DNA of 64,000 nt from Rhea pennata (GCF_028389875.1 NC_084673.1:17645501-17709500); one strand, 5' to 3'. Shown: positions 48,401 to 61,700, counted from the stretch's first letter. Numbers and translations are program-made. Notes: a model not told the origin generated them from the letters alone.

Positions 48401-51400
48401 AGTTTACAGACCGCTGAATACATACCAACTGCAGTGTGATTTTGTAACCTGTAACCTGCAGGTCTTCACACCTATAAAGAACTTTTTTTATTATGTTTGG
48501 CCTGATTATTTACATTGTGAAGGCTTCCTGCAGCAGACACAAAGAGGTTTTGCTTTCAACCTAAAAATATGCAAGTTTGTATGCTAGGTTTTGACCACTG
48601 ATATTCTGATGATTTTAGCATGTTGGGACATGCTAACGGAACACCACACTGTTTAAAATGAATCAGCGCACTGACTACCTAAGGTCAAGTATGAAAGCTA
48701 TTTTCACAGATCTCTAGGATGACAACCCGTCTCCTATTCCGGCCCTTTTGCTCAGTATCGCCATACTAAAAAGGTCTCCTCTTTCCCAGTAGCAGCAGGA
48801 CAGGGTTCAGGCAGCAGCAGGGGTTCAGGCACAGTGATGGCCCTCCACGAGCCTGAGGTCTGATGCACGAAGGACACTGAGGAAGCAGTGCTGGGAGAAA
48901 AATAGCCAGGTCAACAGCAGTAGCACAGCGAGCAAGTCCAGAGGTGCAGGACCGTGCTGCAGAGGGCCGTCACCTCCTTCCCCTTGCCTGTGCGCTGTAA
49001 TTCCTTCCCTGTGCTTGGGAGAAGTGAACGATGTGCATGGGGGAAGTCAGTGTGGCTCAGCTGACAGATAATGGCTTGATCCCGAGCCAGTACATTTACT
49101 GCTGAGAGACAAAGCACAAACTCTCACCCTTAAAATCTGACTGAACACACAGCATCTTACCAGCTAGTAACTATGAAAAGGATCCTTTATTTAGCTGGTC
49201 CACACAGAAAGAGCTGGTGCAGCTCTTGGGATATGAACACATGGAAAATATTTGGCCATGTCAGAAAGTGAAGATAACAGACATTGCATTAAAAGAGACT
49301 TTGTGACTCAGACATAAGATGTCTGATTGTTTATGGGACGCTTCATGATCACTTCACAGAGATATGGAAATATGCAAACTTTATGAATTCCTAAGTATGA
49401 TAGCCACAGCTATGGCTGTTAATTTCTGGTGCTGCCTGCAGTGTGCTGGGCACTTTCCTGAGACAAAATCTGGTAACATCCCAACCTGGAGAAGTTGCAT
49501 CTTTAAGGACAAACATAATCATGCAGTAGGTAGCTGAAACAAACAGTAGATGCAATCATTCAAAGACTAATGAGTGATACCATGCTACAATACAGCATAA
49601 TTCTTTCCACTTATTCAGTGCCTTCTCTCTAACGCATCAGTGAAGAGGAATGAATGAATGCCTTGTGAGGTGAGCTCTTCCTTTTCTTTTCTTTTTTTAA
49701 AAAAAGAAATATTAAAAACTGAGAGGCAGAAAAGTTCTGTGACTTGGTCAGGGTTCCAAAGCTTTTCTACAGCAGGTTTGGAAGTAAAGCAGACCTATTT
49801 CCCACCATCAGTTCTCTCAAAGCTTCTCCCTCTCCTCCTGAGGGTCCACTGCCAACAGTGGATCAACAAAGGAAAAAAAAAACCAAATTGACCAAACTGT
49901 ATAAAAACAGAACTGTGATAATGAATCTGTAAAATCTGAAGGACGACACTGGGGAACCTTCATCAGGCAGGGATAAGTTCTTCTCAAGAGATACGATATG
50001 CCAACGCATTGAGGCTGCCAGGGAAATACTACGATGTCTGCAGTGGCCTTCTCAAAACCTCACCCCGGAGGCAGGCACTAGCCGATGTGAGTAATGCCTT
50101 GGTCCTTCCTGCAAGTCCTGCCGCTAGCGCGCCAGGAAGAATCACAGCGGCAGCTGAGCGAGGCACTGCGGCGCGGAACTGCCAGCGGCGCACGTCACTC
50201 GTTGGGCAGTTCTTCTCAGAGTGACAAAGCTCAGTGGTCAGTGACCTCGGCAGGTCATTCTAACTCCTCTGACTACTGAAGTTGTAGCACATACATGAAG
50301 TCTGGAAACACTGGAGATTTCAGTAAATGGAGCCTAACTGCAGGACTGAGCATTTCCTAGGAGGAAAAGAATTCACTAGTGGTTGTTTCTAATAGCCACC
50401 GCAGGAGAATTATAAGTAGTATCTAGCTGACTGAACTGAAGCTAGCGAGAACCAAATGAACCAGCTTTAGTCTTTTATTGGCAAATGGTTAAGAACGCAA
50501 CAACGTCGAGAGTTTGAAATGCAGTAATTAGGGAAGAAGTAACAGAAATGCCTTATTTACCTTGTTTTAAAGTATATATTGTAGACGCAGCTGAGAAGTT
50601 TGTGGCTGTGATCACGTTTTCTCTGTTTGAAGTATCAAGTTCCACTCTTGTCAGCTTTTCAACATCACTGTGGAAACTGCTAACTTCACCAGTCGGGAAT
50701 GTTGCGTTGGTCAGATGGCCATCAGAGTCATATCTGAAACAGATGATGTTAAAGAAACGTGAACATAGATCACTATTGCTTTGTAGCTACTCCTAAAAGG
50801 ATAAAGAAAACAAAAGAAAAAAAAACTTTGTAAATATTCGCAGTAAGTAAAACAGTAAAAATTGGTGCATTTATTTACTCAAAATGCTGCATTAATTTCT
50901 CAGTCTGAATTCCCACTTAGACTGTTTTTAGTGGTGCTGGATAAAACATAATTGGAAATAGTATGAGATGCCAACTACATGATTCAGCCTCTGCGGGCAG
51001 CTCCGCCACTTGCGCCCGCAGTGGCCAGGGTTTAGACCCGCCGCGATGTGATACAAGAGGGTGGCCGCTGGAGGTCACTCGGCATTCAGGCAACAACCCT
51101 CCCTGGAAAAGGCGTTTTCCTCAGGTTAAAATAAGTCCAGTTCTGAGACACTGCAACATTCGGTAACTTTGTTTTGTTGCTGATGTTTGAAGTACATAGC
51201 CTGAATGCTAAATTTAAAAAGGACTAAAAGTGTAACAATAGTGATTAAATTGGATTGAAATCTGCAGCAATTAAGCTGTCTGCATGGTATTTACTCACGT
51301 GTTAATTCCCATGGGCCTACTCAAATCAGCAAGAATGTCTCCTCAGAAGTAACAGCAACAGAATTTAAACCACCACATTTTAGTTAACATTTAGTTACAT

Positions 51401-54400
51401 TTCACCAGTGCTGCAGAAATTCTTTTTGTTTGAGATACTTTTTATGAATCAGGTCACGTTAGGGAAAAGTGAATAATTAATGCGAGAGATTTGGACCAGT
51501 GTCTCCAAAGGGTCTTCTCAGCTCTACAGATATGTTTGTTCTTTCCGATGGTTCGCATGAAAAACAATGCAGAGCAATGCTCGCTGCTTGATATTGTTAC
51601 ATATTAATGTCTCCCATCTTAAAACCTTACTGATGCTAACACATTTTATTCATCCAGGAGACCTCACTGATAATGATGACCCATTTGCATTACTAAAAAC
51701 AACTTATGCTCATAAAGGAGAAGCCTATTTGTGCAGCTAGGAAAACACAATTAAGTTTTAATGTTTTATTAACCGTCTCCCCTCATTCACAAAACATATC
51801 CTCGGCTGGTGTATCAACTGGCACAGCTCCACTGCCTCCGACGGAATCCTTGCAATTCATAGCAACAGGCAATCTGGACTTGTCCTTCACTCCATCGCAT
51901 TGGCATCATTTCTTTAGGACTCTCATCTCCCCCTAATTAGTCAGACAAAATCTATACGTCACAAAAAAGTATTTGGGGACAAATACTTTCTCCCCAAAAT
52001 AATTTGGGAACAAGTATCCTCTCCTTAATATAAAAAAGAGAAACAGAGCAGCTGTTCTTTCCACAGGAAACACTGCAGAAAGCACTAGCGAACATCTTGC
52101 ATTTTTTGACAAATGAATCCATCAGATGTTAAATATAATATAATGCCTTTCTCCTTCACTTCCTACCGCACTCATATACACCACACAACTTATTTACATT
52201 CCATCCTTATGCTGGCTCTGTGTGAACTGACTGGCTTCCATACCCAGTGATGAAAATTGATTCAGATCCTTGCTCTTCATCATTTAGAAAACGCCATGGG
52301 CATTGGTCAGTTGTATTTAATTTACTGCTTGATCAAACAGATATGAGAACTTGCCAGTCTATTTGGACTTTCTACCTTACCATAAAAAAATCCTCAAATC
52401 ATGAATTTTTATGGCGAAAATGCAGTTAGTTTACTGCAGTGTTCTTGCCCATAAGACTCAGGATCCACTTCTGCTAAGGATCCAGCTCTGCTGCTGACAG
52501 TGCTAACGATGAAACACAAAACTTCCTGCGTAGCTGAAAATGGCATAAGTAGTTACTGGATGGCAGGATGGATATGGTACTGAGTAATTATAACGAGACT
52601 GTAGGACGCCTGTTGACGGACACTTACTTGTGTACCTGATCTCACTGACTTCAGTGAGAACACACAGATCAGTGTCTCAGTAACGAATCCACAGCACGAC
52701 CATCTAAAAGGGTTTTTTAATGCCAGATTGCTCCAAGAAACCCATCCCTAGGACAGATACTGCCACCTTTCACGTGATGAATAGTAGCATTCTTGGAATC
52801 AATTCTTGCAGAGCAACGTTCTACCCATACTAACAGGGGTAGAATCAAGACATATTTTTTAATGTTAATTTGGGGCCCAGTTATGCCACTGTTAATCACG
52901 TCAGTGACCATTTAATCATGCAAATAATTGCATTGATTTCAGTACCCACATGAGGAAGTGCTCACCAATATCTGAAATGCACACTTGGGGATATATCTTC
53001 ACAACCTATTTGCATTTCCATGCGTAGCATACAGTTAAGAGTTACATCATTTCAAAGGGAAAGCAGTCTAATTAATTTTTTCAGAGTTGTTTCTTGCAGG
53101 TGTTTTCTTGTCCTTGATTTAATAGAGGCCCAGTGCCCCTCTTCCCTTTTATGCCTTTAATGATCCAACATTAAAAAAATCTAGATGACTGAAAATTGTA
53201 CATTAGCTGTAATTTTATGCAAGAGCTCTTTCAGTACTTTCATTCCATCAGATTAGAGTAGATGGATGACAAGTACTTTTGTAGGTGGTTTTTCTACCTC
53301 TTAATGATTTCCCTCTTTGAGTGAATCTGACATACAGGTAGATGATCTGAACAGTTCATTATCTTTGCTCAGATTCCCAGGTACGTGGGATACGTGTTGT
53401 TAAACAAACTCATCCCTGTTTCAGTTTGACAGTGCCACGGGTTGAACTTTTAGATGCAAATGCAAATCTAGCTTAAAAGAAAAGATAATTCCAAGCAATT
53501 TGAAAGTTGCTCATATGGTAATTCTCTTAGCTCCAATACTGTGTTTACACAGGAACTCAGAAGCACTTCAAATATTAAAGCAACCCCTTCAAAAAATCTA
53601 ATTTTCAAACTGAAATCAGATGTCAGCTCAGAATGGGACCCATCTGGAAAATAATGTCTGGTTAAAGAATGACTAAGGACCATCGTGCCCCATAATCTAC
53701 TTATGGCAAAAGGTGGGAACTAGCTCCTGAAAACACCCCTACGCTATCCCACAGCGCTAATTGTAGTGAATTGTCCCCTCCGACTGCAGCAGCATGTATG
53801 ACATTTTATACCTCAGTCTTCCAGGAAGTTGTAATGTATTAGAAAGATGACTTAAAATTTTGGACCAAACAATAAATATCTGTGACTCTACTTCACTATT
53901 TGATTTTGCTGTTGTTTTTGTCACGATAGTAACTACAATTCTGTTAAATGTTACTGACTGACCAAGAATAAAAGAACAGAATGAAATGGGGATATCTATG
54001 GCGAAACCCACTGGGGAGACCCCAACTTCTCTTGTCACTACAATGAACCCATTTCTGTGAAGACAACAGCTTAGAAGGGAAGGGACAAGGAAAATCGCAA
54101 TGCCAGACGGGCATCTGGCAGATGTGCGGGGTCTGTGCAACTTGAAGCATCAGTGAGGACAGTATATTACACAGCCTGCAGTTAAGCTAGTGAAAGTGTG
54201 AAAAATGCTTAATTTAGCAAAATTATGCTGTCTGTTAGTCATAGACATTGTATTGTTTTGGAATTTGTTTTCACTTTTAAGCAAGTTATTCTCAGAAAAA
54301 TGAAACATCCTTCCAAGGCACAGGTATCTTCATGTGAAGAAGTTTGTGTTATATACAATGGGAGGCACTTGCAGGAAGGTGACATCCTTTAACAATAAGA

Positions 54401-57400
54401 TCTCACTGTACTTGAGTCATACTTGAATAAGCAACTTGCCAGAGGACAACCAGCCTAAGCAATAACTGCATGAAATAGTTTAAACCAAATGTCAATGGGA
54501 CAGAGTAAGAAAACCAAGATTAAACCCACCGAGAAGCACATGACTGCAAATAATCTGCTCTCATGTTCTCATCTACTCAAATGACAATCAAGGCCCTGCA
54601 ACACACGATGTTCAGTATTTTAAGAAGTAGCAAGCATGACTTAGAGCTATTGTGAAAGCTTTTTGAAAGCATCATTGATTCATGGTCTGGATTGGTCCCA
54701 TCCTCATGCAGTGATTTGAATTAGTCACCATTAGTGTTGAAGTTATTACAAAGAAGCACGGATTTGAATTCAGTTATGTTTGTAATAGGTGACAGTCTTA
54801 GATCAGTGTTAAAACAGTACCAGTACAACAGTGAGCTATGTTTTGTTGCATGATAACTTAAATTTCTATCAGTAAATGCCTGATAAGGAGAACTGAAGCA
54901 GGAAGACTCTGTAGTGGTTTTGTTTTCCAGCATATTGGCAAAAATGGTCCTCTCTAACTGTGTATACTTATGTTAACCCCATTAATTTAGTCTGTCTTTG
55001 GCAGGAAGGGAAAAACATCCCCTCGCATAACAAATCCCATGCAATAGGCAGTAGTCTGCTCTGCTTTGATCCTCCTTGCATTATAATAAAATATAATTCT
55101 AAAAACCTGTAATGACGGTGACTCAACAACCCCTCTAGGGGATTTTTACAATGACTTAATTCTCCTCAGTGTGTTTTCTGTTCTTATCTCACCTGGATGG
55201 CTTTTCATTTCACTTTTTGACCATGAAACTCTGTACCGTACAGAAAGCAAGCATTATAATCCTCTTGGAAGAGCTCTGAACTAATAGTAAAACGTTAACA
55301 TAAAATTTCCATCAATCACCTGTCACATCCTCAAGCAGAGATTAAAATAATTTATTATAAATAATGAGAAGTCCCGATACATCCCACCTCTTTATAGAGC
55401 AAATGTGAGCTTTTTCTTGGGTTTGTTTCTGTCTGGGACTGTACTAGGATGTTCTGACTGTTCAACAGCTCTTCCAAGGTGAGTGTATTCAACCTCCTCT
55501 GCCTGCCCTTCGAAAGTCCTGTCAGGGTTCTCCTGAGCATCTGCTTACCAGGCCTTTCCCAATCCCCTTATTATATACCCCTTTGCTATTATATATCCTC
55601 TTCTCCTACTGCTAGAGACAAATGCACCCTTGCCTTTGAATATTCCTTCCTTGAGATTCTCACTTTCTTTTGTGACACTGCCTTCTCCTTTGAGTATGCT
55701 AATACTGGGGTTTTTTTTCCACCTACTTCAGGAATTTTGCAAATTCTTGCTTCATGTTACAACCTTCCTCCTCTTCTTTAGTTACAAAGAAATTTCATAA
55801 TCGTATTTTCATTTAGAGAAACAAAGATTCACAAATAATAAAGTGTAAATGAAGCATAATTTCAGGCATCTTTTGCTACACTTAATGGGAACTACTTACA
55901 GAGCCTTCACATGTGACAGGCTTTGGCACTTAAGAAATGGTACTTTTGCATTGCATAAGCTTATACAACAGCACTACTTATCCTCTATCATGCAACATTA
56001 GTAGCCGGGAGTCTTTTGAAATTGCTGGGACTGACTAAAAAAATTTCAATGTTTCATTTCAAATAGCGCTCTTTAGATCAGACATTTAACGATGCGAACT
56101 TACTCATACACAGTTGTCCATCCATTCTCATCGCTTTTAGTTGCTAAAAGTCCTGTGTTTCCAGGATATGTCATTAGCGCCAGGTTGTAGCCTTGGGCAT
56201 AAACTCTTTTGAGAACACCATTGCTGCTTATTGTCAGCCAGTACACCTGGCCTCCGGGAACCACCAGCCACAGGGGCAACCCACTCGTGTCTCTGCGAAT
56301 ATGAACTGAATTCCCGTTGCTGCTCGTGATCGTGCCAATATCCCCTTCGCCACTGTAGGTGAAGTTGTAGATATAGTCCCTGGTTATGAGGTTGAGCGTG
56401 TGGAGGTGGGTTCCATTGATGGTGAACAGATAGAGCTCCTGGTCCGCCGGCGATGCAATCTCATACATATTCATATCACTGAGATGAGCCTTGTTTCGGC
56501 TGACTGCACGGATGCGGACGTTGCCGAGGTCTGCTACATACAGTATGTCATCAGGGGAGACTGCCAGAGAAGAAGGTGCTTTCAGCTTTGCATCTTTGGC
56601 ATATCCACCATCACCTAGAGAAGAAACAACAATTACTTTAGTAATCAGTAAGTATTATAGTAACATAATGTCCATATTTTACCTAAACCCCTAAGCCTGC
56701 CAAACTGCTTCTATTCACTATCATTTACAAGTCAATAAAACAGTATCTTCTTCCAATGAATTAAACCTCCACTACATAAAATAGTGCAATTTTAAATCAG
56801 TCTCATTGAAGACAAACAATAAGGTCCAATTATCTCATTTACTCCACTTGTGCTAACTCCCAAACCCAGCCGCTCAGGGAGGTACAACATGGTAAAATGT
56901 GAAAGATAAAGAAATTAAACAGCTGAAGTTTCATTCTCTAATTTTTCCTCTTGGCCTGTAGTAAAAGTAGAATTATGATAAAAATAAAATGAAGAGAAAA
57001 TAAAAATTAAGCTAAAATGACAATGAAGCAGAGATTAGTTTAGACTTACTAAAACCTCAACACTGTAGGAAAATAAACGAATATATTAGCCAAAAAGAAT
57101 TTCCAAAAAACCATCCTCTTCAAAGTCACTTGGTAATTTAGATAGTTTATGTATTTTAAGGTTAAAAGAGAACATTTTCATGATCATAGGCTCAACATGC
57201 ATATCAAAATGATTTTGCATGAGTAGGATTTTCTACAACTAACAAGAAAGTGTATTAAACCTCGCTCTTGGAGAAAAGCACATTACTGTTTGTATTGCTC
57301 CCCTTCTCCTGGCAGAGAAATTAAATTTGATGGAGATTTTGAGCACAGCCTATGCTGCCTTGGATACGACAAATTAGCTGATGTTTCTGACAAGCTGGTC

Positions 57401-58790
57401 ATGCCTTTCACCAGCTCAGCACTGGCACAGTCATTAGATTTGCCACAAGTTTTCATTTTCAGCACCAAGGGCAGATTCTTCATCCTCTTTCCTGTTTGTA
57501 CAGAATCCTATTTAGCACAGTTTTACTGTATGTGTAACTGAAGCTAGGATCACTCAGAAATGCATGTGATACTTTGATTATCATTACAACACTGCGTCAG
57601 CAACCCACCTCCTCTAGAAGACAATTTACATTTTTTTCCTCTCCATTCTTGACACATTTAATGTCAGTAATTAACCTCTTATTTGAAATGGGAGTCCTAA
57701 GAATTATGATGACATTAGGGAGCTGAACAAAATGATTCTTAGAGATGACAAGTTAACATACTGCATTTGTCTCTATGTCCCATTACAAAAGAGGTTTTTA
57801 TAAGAAAAGAAAAAGTCACAGTGTGGTTTGCCTCCCCAGGTGTGTGTGCAGGGCAGTGCAGCCCCGGTGCTGAGAACATCGAGTGGCACCGTGTGAGCCT
57901 GGCATTGTCTCAGGTGCTTCAAAACACACGAGAAAGGAGAAACTTTGAGCATTATGTGTTTGCATCATTTTGCTGACCGTGCAGTATGACTCCAGTGCTG
58001 AGAAGTCGTAAGTTTGTGTTTTTCATTGGATAGGGTTACCATCCTATGAAAAGACCTATCATCTGATCTATGAGCTTCAAGATGCAATTTGCAAGCTGCG
58101 TCAGGGCTGGTACCATCCTAAACACGGGCAGACAAGGCCAGCACAGAAAGGCAGACTTGGAGCTAGGTCTGAACAGTGTGCGCTCTCTGTACGGAAACAG
58201 CTAAGGCCACTCTGAGATTCCTTCAGCACCAGCTATGGCAAGACTCGCATCTCTGCATCCAACAGATTAAACAAAGCTGTGAAGGTTAGCTAACAAGGTT
58301 TGCAGCTTTTCATGGACACTCAGTCACTGTTCATCTCTCCTTCCCCTTACTATGCTGCTAATCTGCAACCATGCCCAGAGATCTCAACAGGCGAGCACCA
58401 AGAAATAGCCAGCATTGCCTCACCTGAGAAACAGTCACAGTTAGGATCAATCTTGCAGTCACAGTCTGACGGGGCTCCAGCAATTATGGAGATCTCACCG
58501 TTGGTTGTGACCTGCTGTATACGGTTGATCTTTCTTTCATCTGTTTCTGCAATGTACAGGATGCCACTGTGAGACACAGCGATCGCTCTGGCGGACTCCA
58601 GGGTTGAATGGATGGCCACCTTGCTGACGATGAAGTGATCGATGCCTGGCACCTGGCAGTGAATGGGGCGCCCTGCAATTATCCGCACGCGCCTATTCTC
58701 AGAGATCTGCAGAACGATGTTGTTGTCCAGGACATAGAGTGAATTGTCTAGTGGGTTCACTGTGAGGTCCGTTGGCCACTCTAACCGCAC
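32726..58790 (-). CDS. TENM1: TENM1 (teneurin-1), last nine coding exons
   Basis: Teneurin-1 is a large type II transmembrane adhesion protein of neurons. It forms homophilic contacts and binds latrophilin receptors across the synapse. Exons in transcript order are 58790-58424, 56614-56104, 50733-50561, 48301-48066, 42078-41782, 37821-37434, 36771-35551, 35083-34941 and 33484-32726. All are bounded by GT-AG, all phases match, and they total 4,095 nt (1,364 residues plus stop), about half of a full teneurin. The order is late NHL beta-propeller repeats, YD/RHS shell, RHS core, and a C-terminal toxin-derived domain ending in TCAP-1. The ending [11 protein letters not shown] identifies TENM1 rather than TENM2-4. 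The N-terminal cytoplasmic part, membrane segment and EGF repeats lie outside the window. No frameshift or internal stop was found. Confidence 0.97.
32738..32860 (-). other. TENM1: TCAP-1 peptide region
   Basis: The last 44 residues begin [20 protein letters not shown] and end [14 protein letters not shown]. The 41 residues before GRR are the teneurin C-terminal associated peptide. Gly-Arg-Arg is the classic amidation and cleavage tail. TCAP-1 is reported as a bioactive, stress-modulating peptide in vertebrates; processing here is inferred. Confidence 0.9.
33485..34940 (-). other. TENM1 intron before the terminal exon, 1.46 kb
   Basis: Donor GTTAGC (weak) and acceptor TTTTCCAG on the minus strand. 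It contains the 11-bp-arm hairpin at 34,006-34,029. Nothing else was recognised. Confidence 0.85.
34006..34029. repeat. Perfect inverted repeat, 11-bp arms, 2-nt spacer
   Basis: GAGTAAGATCT, then GT, then AGATCTTACTC. It can form a tight hairpin or cruciform in the TENM1 intron. No T run follows on either strand and no gene is nearby, so it is not a terminator. Confidence 0.9.
34941..35083 (-). CDS. TENM1: TENM1 penultimate coding exon (143 nt)
   Basis: After TTTTGTAG it completes an Asp codon and encodes [20 protein letters not shown] and then [17 protein letters not shown] to EWDPGK. This is the link between the RHS core and the C-terminal domain. It ends in phase 0 at a weak GTTAGC donor. 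Confidence 0.95.
35551..36771 (-). CDS. TENM1: TENM1 large exon: YD repeats and RHS core (1,221 nt)
   Basis: It starts after TATGCGCAG with a split Gly codon and [20 protein letters not shown]. It carries many YD/RHS repeats, recognisable by motifs such as [31 protein letters not shown] and [10 protein letters not shown]. It closes with the RHS-associated core: [39 protein letters not shown] and [13 protein letters not shown]. It forms the lower shell and plug of the barrel. The frame is open throughout. Confidence 0.97.
36772..37433 (-). other. TENM1 intron, 662 bp
   Basis: An AT-rich intron with donor GTTTGT, which is unusually weak, and acceptor TATGCGCAG. No other feature was seen. Confidence 0.85.
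37434..37821 (-). CDS. TENM1: TENM1 YD-shell exon (388 nt)
   Basis: After CTGATTGCAG it encodes [20 protein letters not shown] and on to the phase-1 end RYRQT-G. YD-type motifs include [12 protein letters not shown] and [19 protein letters not shown]. It is GC-richer than its neighbours over the first half. The donor GTTTGT departs from consensus, but frame and homology fix the boundary. Confidence 0.96.
37822..41781 (-). other. TENM1 intron, about 4 kb
   Basis: No exon or gene was recognised. A GC-richer part lies near 39,000-39,350, and the rest is AT-rich unique DNA. The short frames here (for example 38610-38918 and 38979-39389 minus) have no family resemblance. Confidence 0.8.
41782..42078 (-). 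CDS. TENM1: TENM1 YD-shell exon (297 nt, phase 0-0)
   Basis: After TGTATTTAG it encodes [19 protein letters not shown] and continues past [19 protein letters not shown] and [10 protein letters not shown] to WSYTYLEK. It is 99 whole codons, so skipping it would keep the frame. NITYS is an N-glycosylation motif. Confidence 0.96.
42079..48065 (-). other. TENM1 intron, about 6 kb
   Basis: AT-rich, with a short GC-rich segment at 42,500-42,740 and a TTA repeat at about 43,559-43,574. A reading frame at 45775-46227 (plus) has no recognisable homology. No repeat family was identified with confidence. Confidence 0.8.
48066..48301 (-). CDS. TENM1: TENM1 YD-shell exon (236 nt)
   Basis: After TTTTTTGACAG it completes an Asp codon and encodes [20 protein letters not shown], then [25 protein letters not shown] and ends FERRLR. 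NISL is an N-glycosylation site. It joins in phase 0 to the AHNRN exon, as in human TENM1. Confidence 0.96.
48302..50560 (-). other. TENM1 intron, 2.26 kb
   Basis: Unique DNA of mixed composition, with nothing recognised apart from splice sites (donor GTAAAT, acceptor TTTTTTGACAG). Confidence 0.85.
50561..50733 (-). CDS. TENM1: TENM1 YD-shell exon (173 nt)
   Basis: After GTTTCAG it completes a Glu codon and encodes [20 protein letters not shown], then [20 protein letters not shown] and ends YTLKQ with one base over. It is a classic YD repeat ([13 protein letters not shown]) with N-glycosylation motifs NATF and NFSA. Confidence 0.96.
50734..56103 (-). other. TENM1 intron, 5.4 kb
   Basis: AT-rich unique DNA with no recognised exon, RNA gene or repeat family. 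A GC-richer spot lies at 50,970-51,120. Confidence 0.8.
56104..56614 (-). CDS. TENM1: TENM1 exon: last NHL repeat and start of YD shell (511 nt)
   Basis: After TTCTCTAG it completes a Gly codon and encodes [20 protein letters not shown] and [16 protein letters not shown] (NHL blade). It then runs into the shell with [20 protein letters not shown] and [10 protein letters not shown] and ends WTTVYE. Glycosylation motifs are NGTH and NFTY. The donor GTAAGT is perfect. Confidence 0.97.
56615..58423 (-). other. TENM1 intron, 1.8 kb
   Basis: Mostly AT-rich, with donor GTGAGG and acceptor TTCTCTAG. No other feature was seen. Confidence 0.85.
58424..58790 (-). CDS. TENM1: TENM1 exon: NHL beta-propeller repeats (367 nt)
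   Basis: After TTTTTTTTCCAG, in phase 0, it encodes [20 protein letters not shown] and then [20 protein letters not shown], the blade [16 protein letters not shown], and the cysteine cluster [17 protein letters not shown] blades of teneurin-1 form the propeller that faces homophilic and latrophilin partners. It is the 5'-most TENM1 exon in the window. Confidence 0.97.
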
Positions 58791-61700
58791 CTGGAAAAAA
58801 AAATAAGAGGAAGACAGTGAAGCAAAAGAGAAAAGAATAGCTAAGTCAATGAAGCAGTTCTGCTCAACCACCTCTGGTCATCATGGTATCAAGGCATTCA
58901 GTGGATTCACCCAGCGCTGCTTCACTAGTACATACCTTTAATTTTGTGTGGCTGAAGAAGATTTAAAGAGCATAATCTTTTGTAAGGTCCAAAATCACCA
59001 TGGAACAAAACTTTATTTCAAAAGTAATTTAGCATTCCCTGAAAGGTATTTGTGTGAGTCCATTAAGGTGGGAACTTTATTATACCTACACACTCATGCA
59101 AATAAAAACACATGCTTCACGTCATGCAACAGCAGCCAGAAAATTTTCCAGGTCTGAATGTTCTTTTATCAAGGTTGCCGTCAACATAAGCAGAGTGAAA
59201 AACAGCTGGAAGCTGTCAATATTCTAACACAAAAAGAAACCTACATTGCAGAGGAGCGTGACATGCTTCCACAGTTTATTCAGGAAGCTGGAAATGTTAG
59301 TAAGACTTACTTATATACCATCAAAAGTATAAGCTTATTAATTCTTTGTAACGTAACAGTACACAGTATTCCACACTTCCCATAGTCAGTCGCAGATTAA
59401 GTAAATTCTTCATATTTAAGACTAACCTTTTGTCTTTTTTCCACACAGGTGAGAGTGACAACTAAGCCAAGCTTTGCAAGAAATGCTGTGAGAATGACCT
59501 CCTTCTCCAGACCTGCTGCATCAAGATCTGGAGGAACTAAAGGTGCTCCCACTGCAGGTGGGGCAGCCTGTCACCATCAGGTGTGTCAACGCCGAACAGC
59601 TTACTGCCGACCGCCGCACGTACTGGCCAGGACTCAAGCTCCTCCTGTTGAAGAAGCTCAGCAGGCTGTGCGGGATTTCTGGACCGCCTAACAACAACTC
59701 AGGAGGCTGGTCCCCCTCCCCAGCTAACGGTCAGGGCAGGATTTGGGCTGCAGCTTGTCCATGGGAAGATCAGAAAACAACTGAGCCACCGAAGCCAGAA
59801 GACAGTCTATTTTTGTCTCCCTCAAGATGCTTTGCTTGTTATCTTTTGTGAAGAGATGGCTGCTTTTATTTGAGAGGGATTTTTCTGGACCAAGTATTTC
59901 AATCAGCAGAGGAAAATAAATACCTGGCTAAAATGTGACTGTTTTTACATGCAGTTATCACAAAAGCCTCTATTATTTCATTTACTGATTTTGTTGCTAT
60001 TCTTCTTGATTTTTCCACTGCACTAATTAGAAGATCTATGAATTTAGAGGCTGCAGATGCTAATACAATGCTCAACACTGAGGAATAACATATGGTGGAG
60101 AGTGTGGCCATCCCGAGCCACCTGCTCGCCTGGGTCAGCTCAGGCACCAGGCTGGAGGCTAAGTTTCTTCAGTTCTCAAGCTTCACTATTTCCTGAACAA
60201 TCTCATTTCCAGAAGTAGATTTCTGGTTCGATAATACGCGGTTTAATAGCGCGAGGGCACTGTGGCCATCCTGCGTTGCCCTGCGTGGTCACCTGGTGCA
60301 CCACGCAATTAAGAAGCGGCACTGAATAATCGAAGTCCTCCCTGTGCGCAGTTCGTTTTACTAGACAGCATAGTAACTGGCATTAAGACTAACACCATTG
60401 GATTCAAGATCTCTTCTGTACCAGGTGGTACAGTCATTCCAAATGATGATAAATGTGGTGAAACAGTTGGAAACAGATTCCAGTTATAAAGGTGCTGATT
60501 TCTGTGGATGCATGTGAGAGCGCCTAGATTCTGGCGGACGGGTTAGGGCTGATTTAAACATAGCTGCTAGCTTATGGTTTCTCTGCAACTGAGATTTTGC
60601 TGAGAAGCTAAACAAAACTATTTAGGTAGCATAAAATGGCTAAAAGACCGCCTTCATGAAACTTGGAATAAAACATATTTGCAATATACCTTTAACACAG
60701 AACATCTCATTGCTTTCTCAAAGTAAGCGGATTATTTTTAGTGGAAAACATACACCACCAACCTTGTCACCTCCCTCACAGACCACTCCGGTGCAAAGAT
60801 AGCCCTTGATTAACCAGAACTAGACTGTCAGCGACAAAAACTTTAGGCCAGGCCTGGCTGTTTTTGCCAAAACGACGCTCCTTAGCACCTGCCGCGTTGT
60901 AGCAGCTGGTTTTACTTGGTGGACCAGCCACACTGCCTTCGCCTCAGTGAACAATCTAAACTTCTCCCACCGTGGAAATAAGTCCGGCGTCTTTGCAGAC
61001 CAGTAGGGACTGATCTGGGCCCAAACAACTTCTTTTGTGGTTGCTTTGAGGCTAGTTCTGTTTATTGAGATAGAAGAAGCTTTTGTGTAACTGTTTCTTT
61101 CCCTTACAACAATCCTTAAAACCTAAGAGGCTAGTTTCTGAACGCATATAATTAGTTTGATACTGATCACGTTGTAAGCATAGCTGCATTATGATTAAAA
61201 AAAAAATATTAACAGGAGACACTTCAACAGTTTTCATTGCTATACCTGACCTCTGTTGCTGAGCCCACTGCACAGCTAGCAGAAGGTACAGCTGTGGCTT
61301 CTCTTTCCTGGGTTTGAAGCCACCTTGGGTGTATTCGTAGGTTAATCTCAGGTAAGATGATTAAAGCTAGCATGTACATGTCTGGAGACTGCAGCACAGA
61401 CAACAGCTGCTGCTCACTGCATGCTTACACTAGTGCAACAGGAGGGGAAAAAAAGGCCAAACAGGCTGACAAAAAAACAAACTAATACCACACAGAACCC
61501 TAGCCATTCACTGGGGAAGAATTTCACAGATTTAGACAAAATCTGCACTGCTCTGGTCAAGATGAGGCTTCATGGCAGCTAAAGGTGGTGTACGTCCAGG
61601 CAGCTGCAGCCCTGCCCCTTCCCGGCTCCCCGGGCACGTCTGCTCCCGCGCAGCAGGGCTGGTGCAGCGAGCTGGTCCAGGACACTTCGCCGGCTCAGAA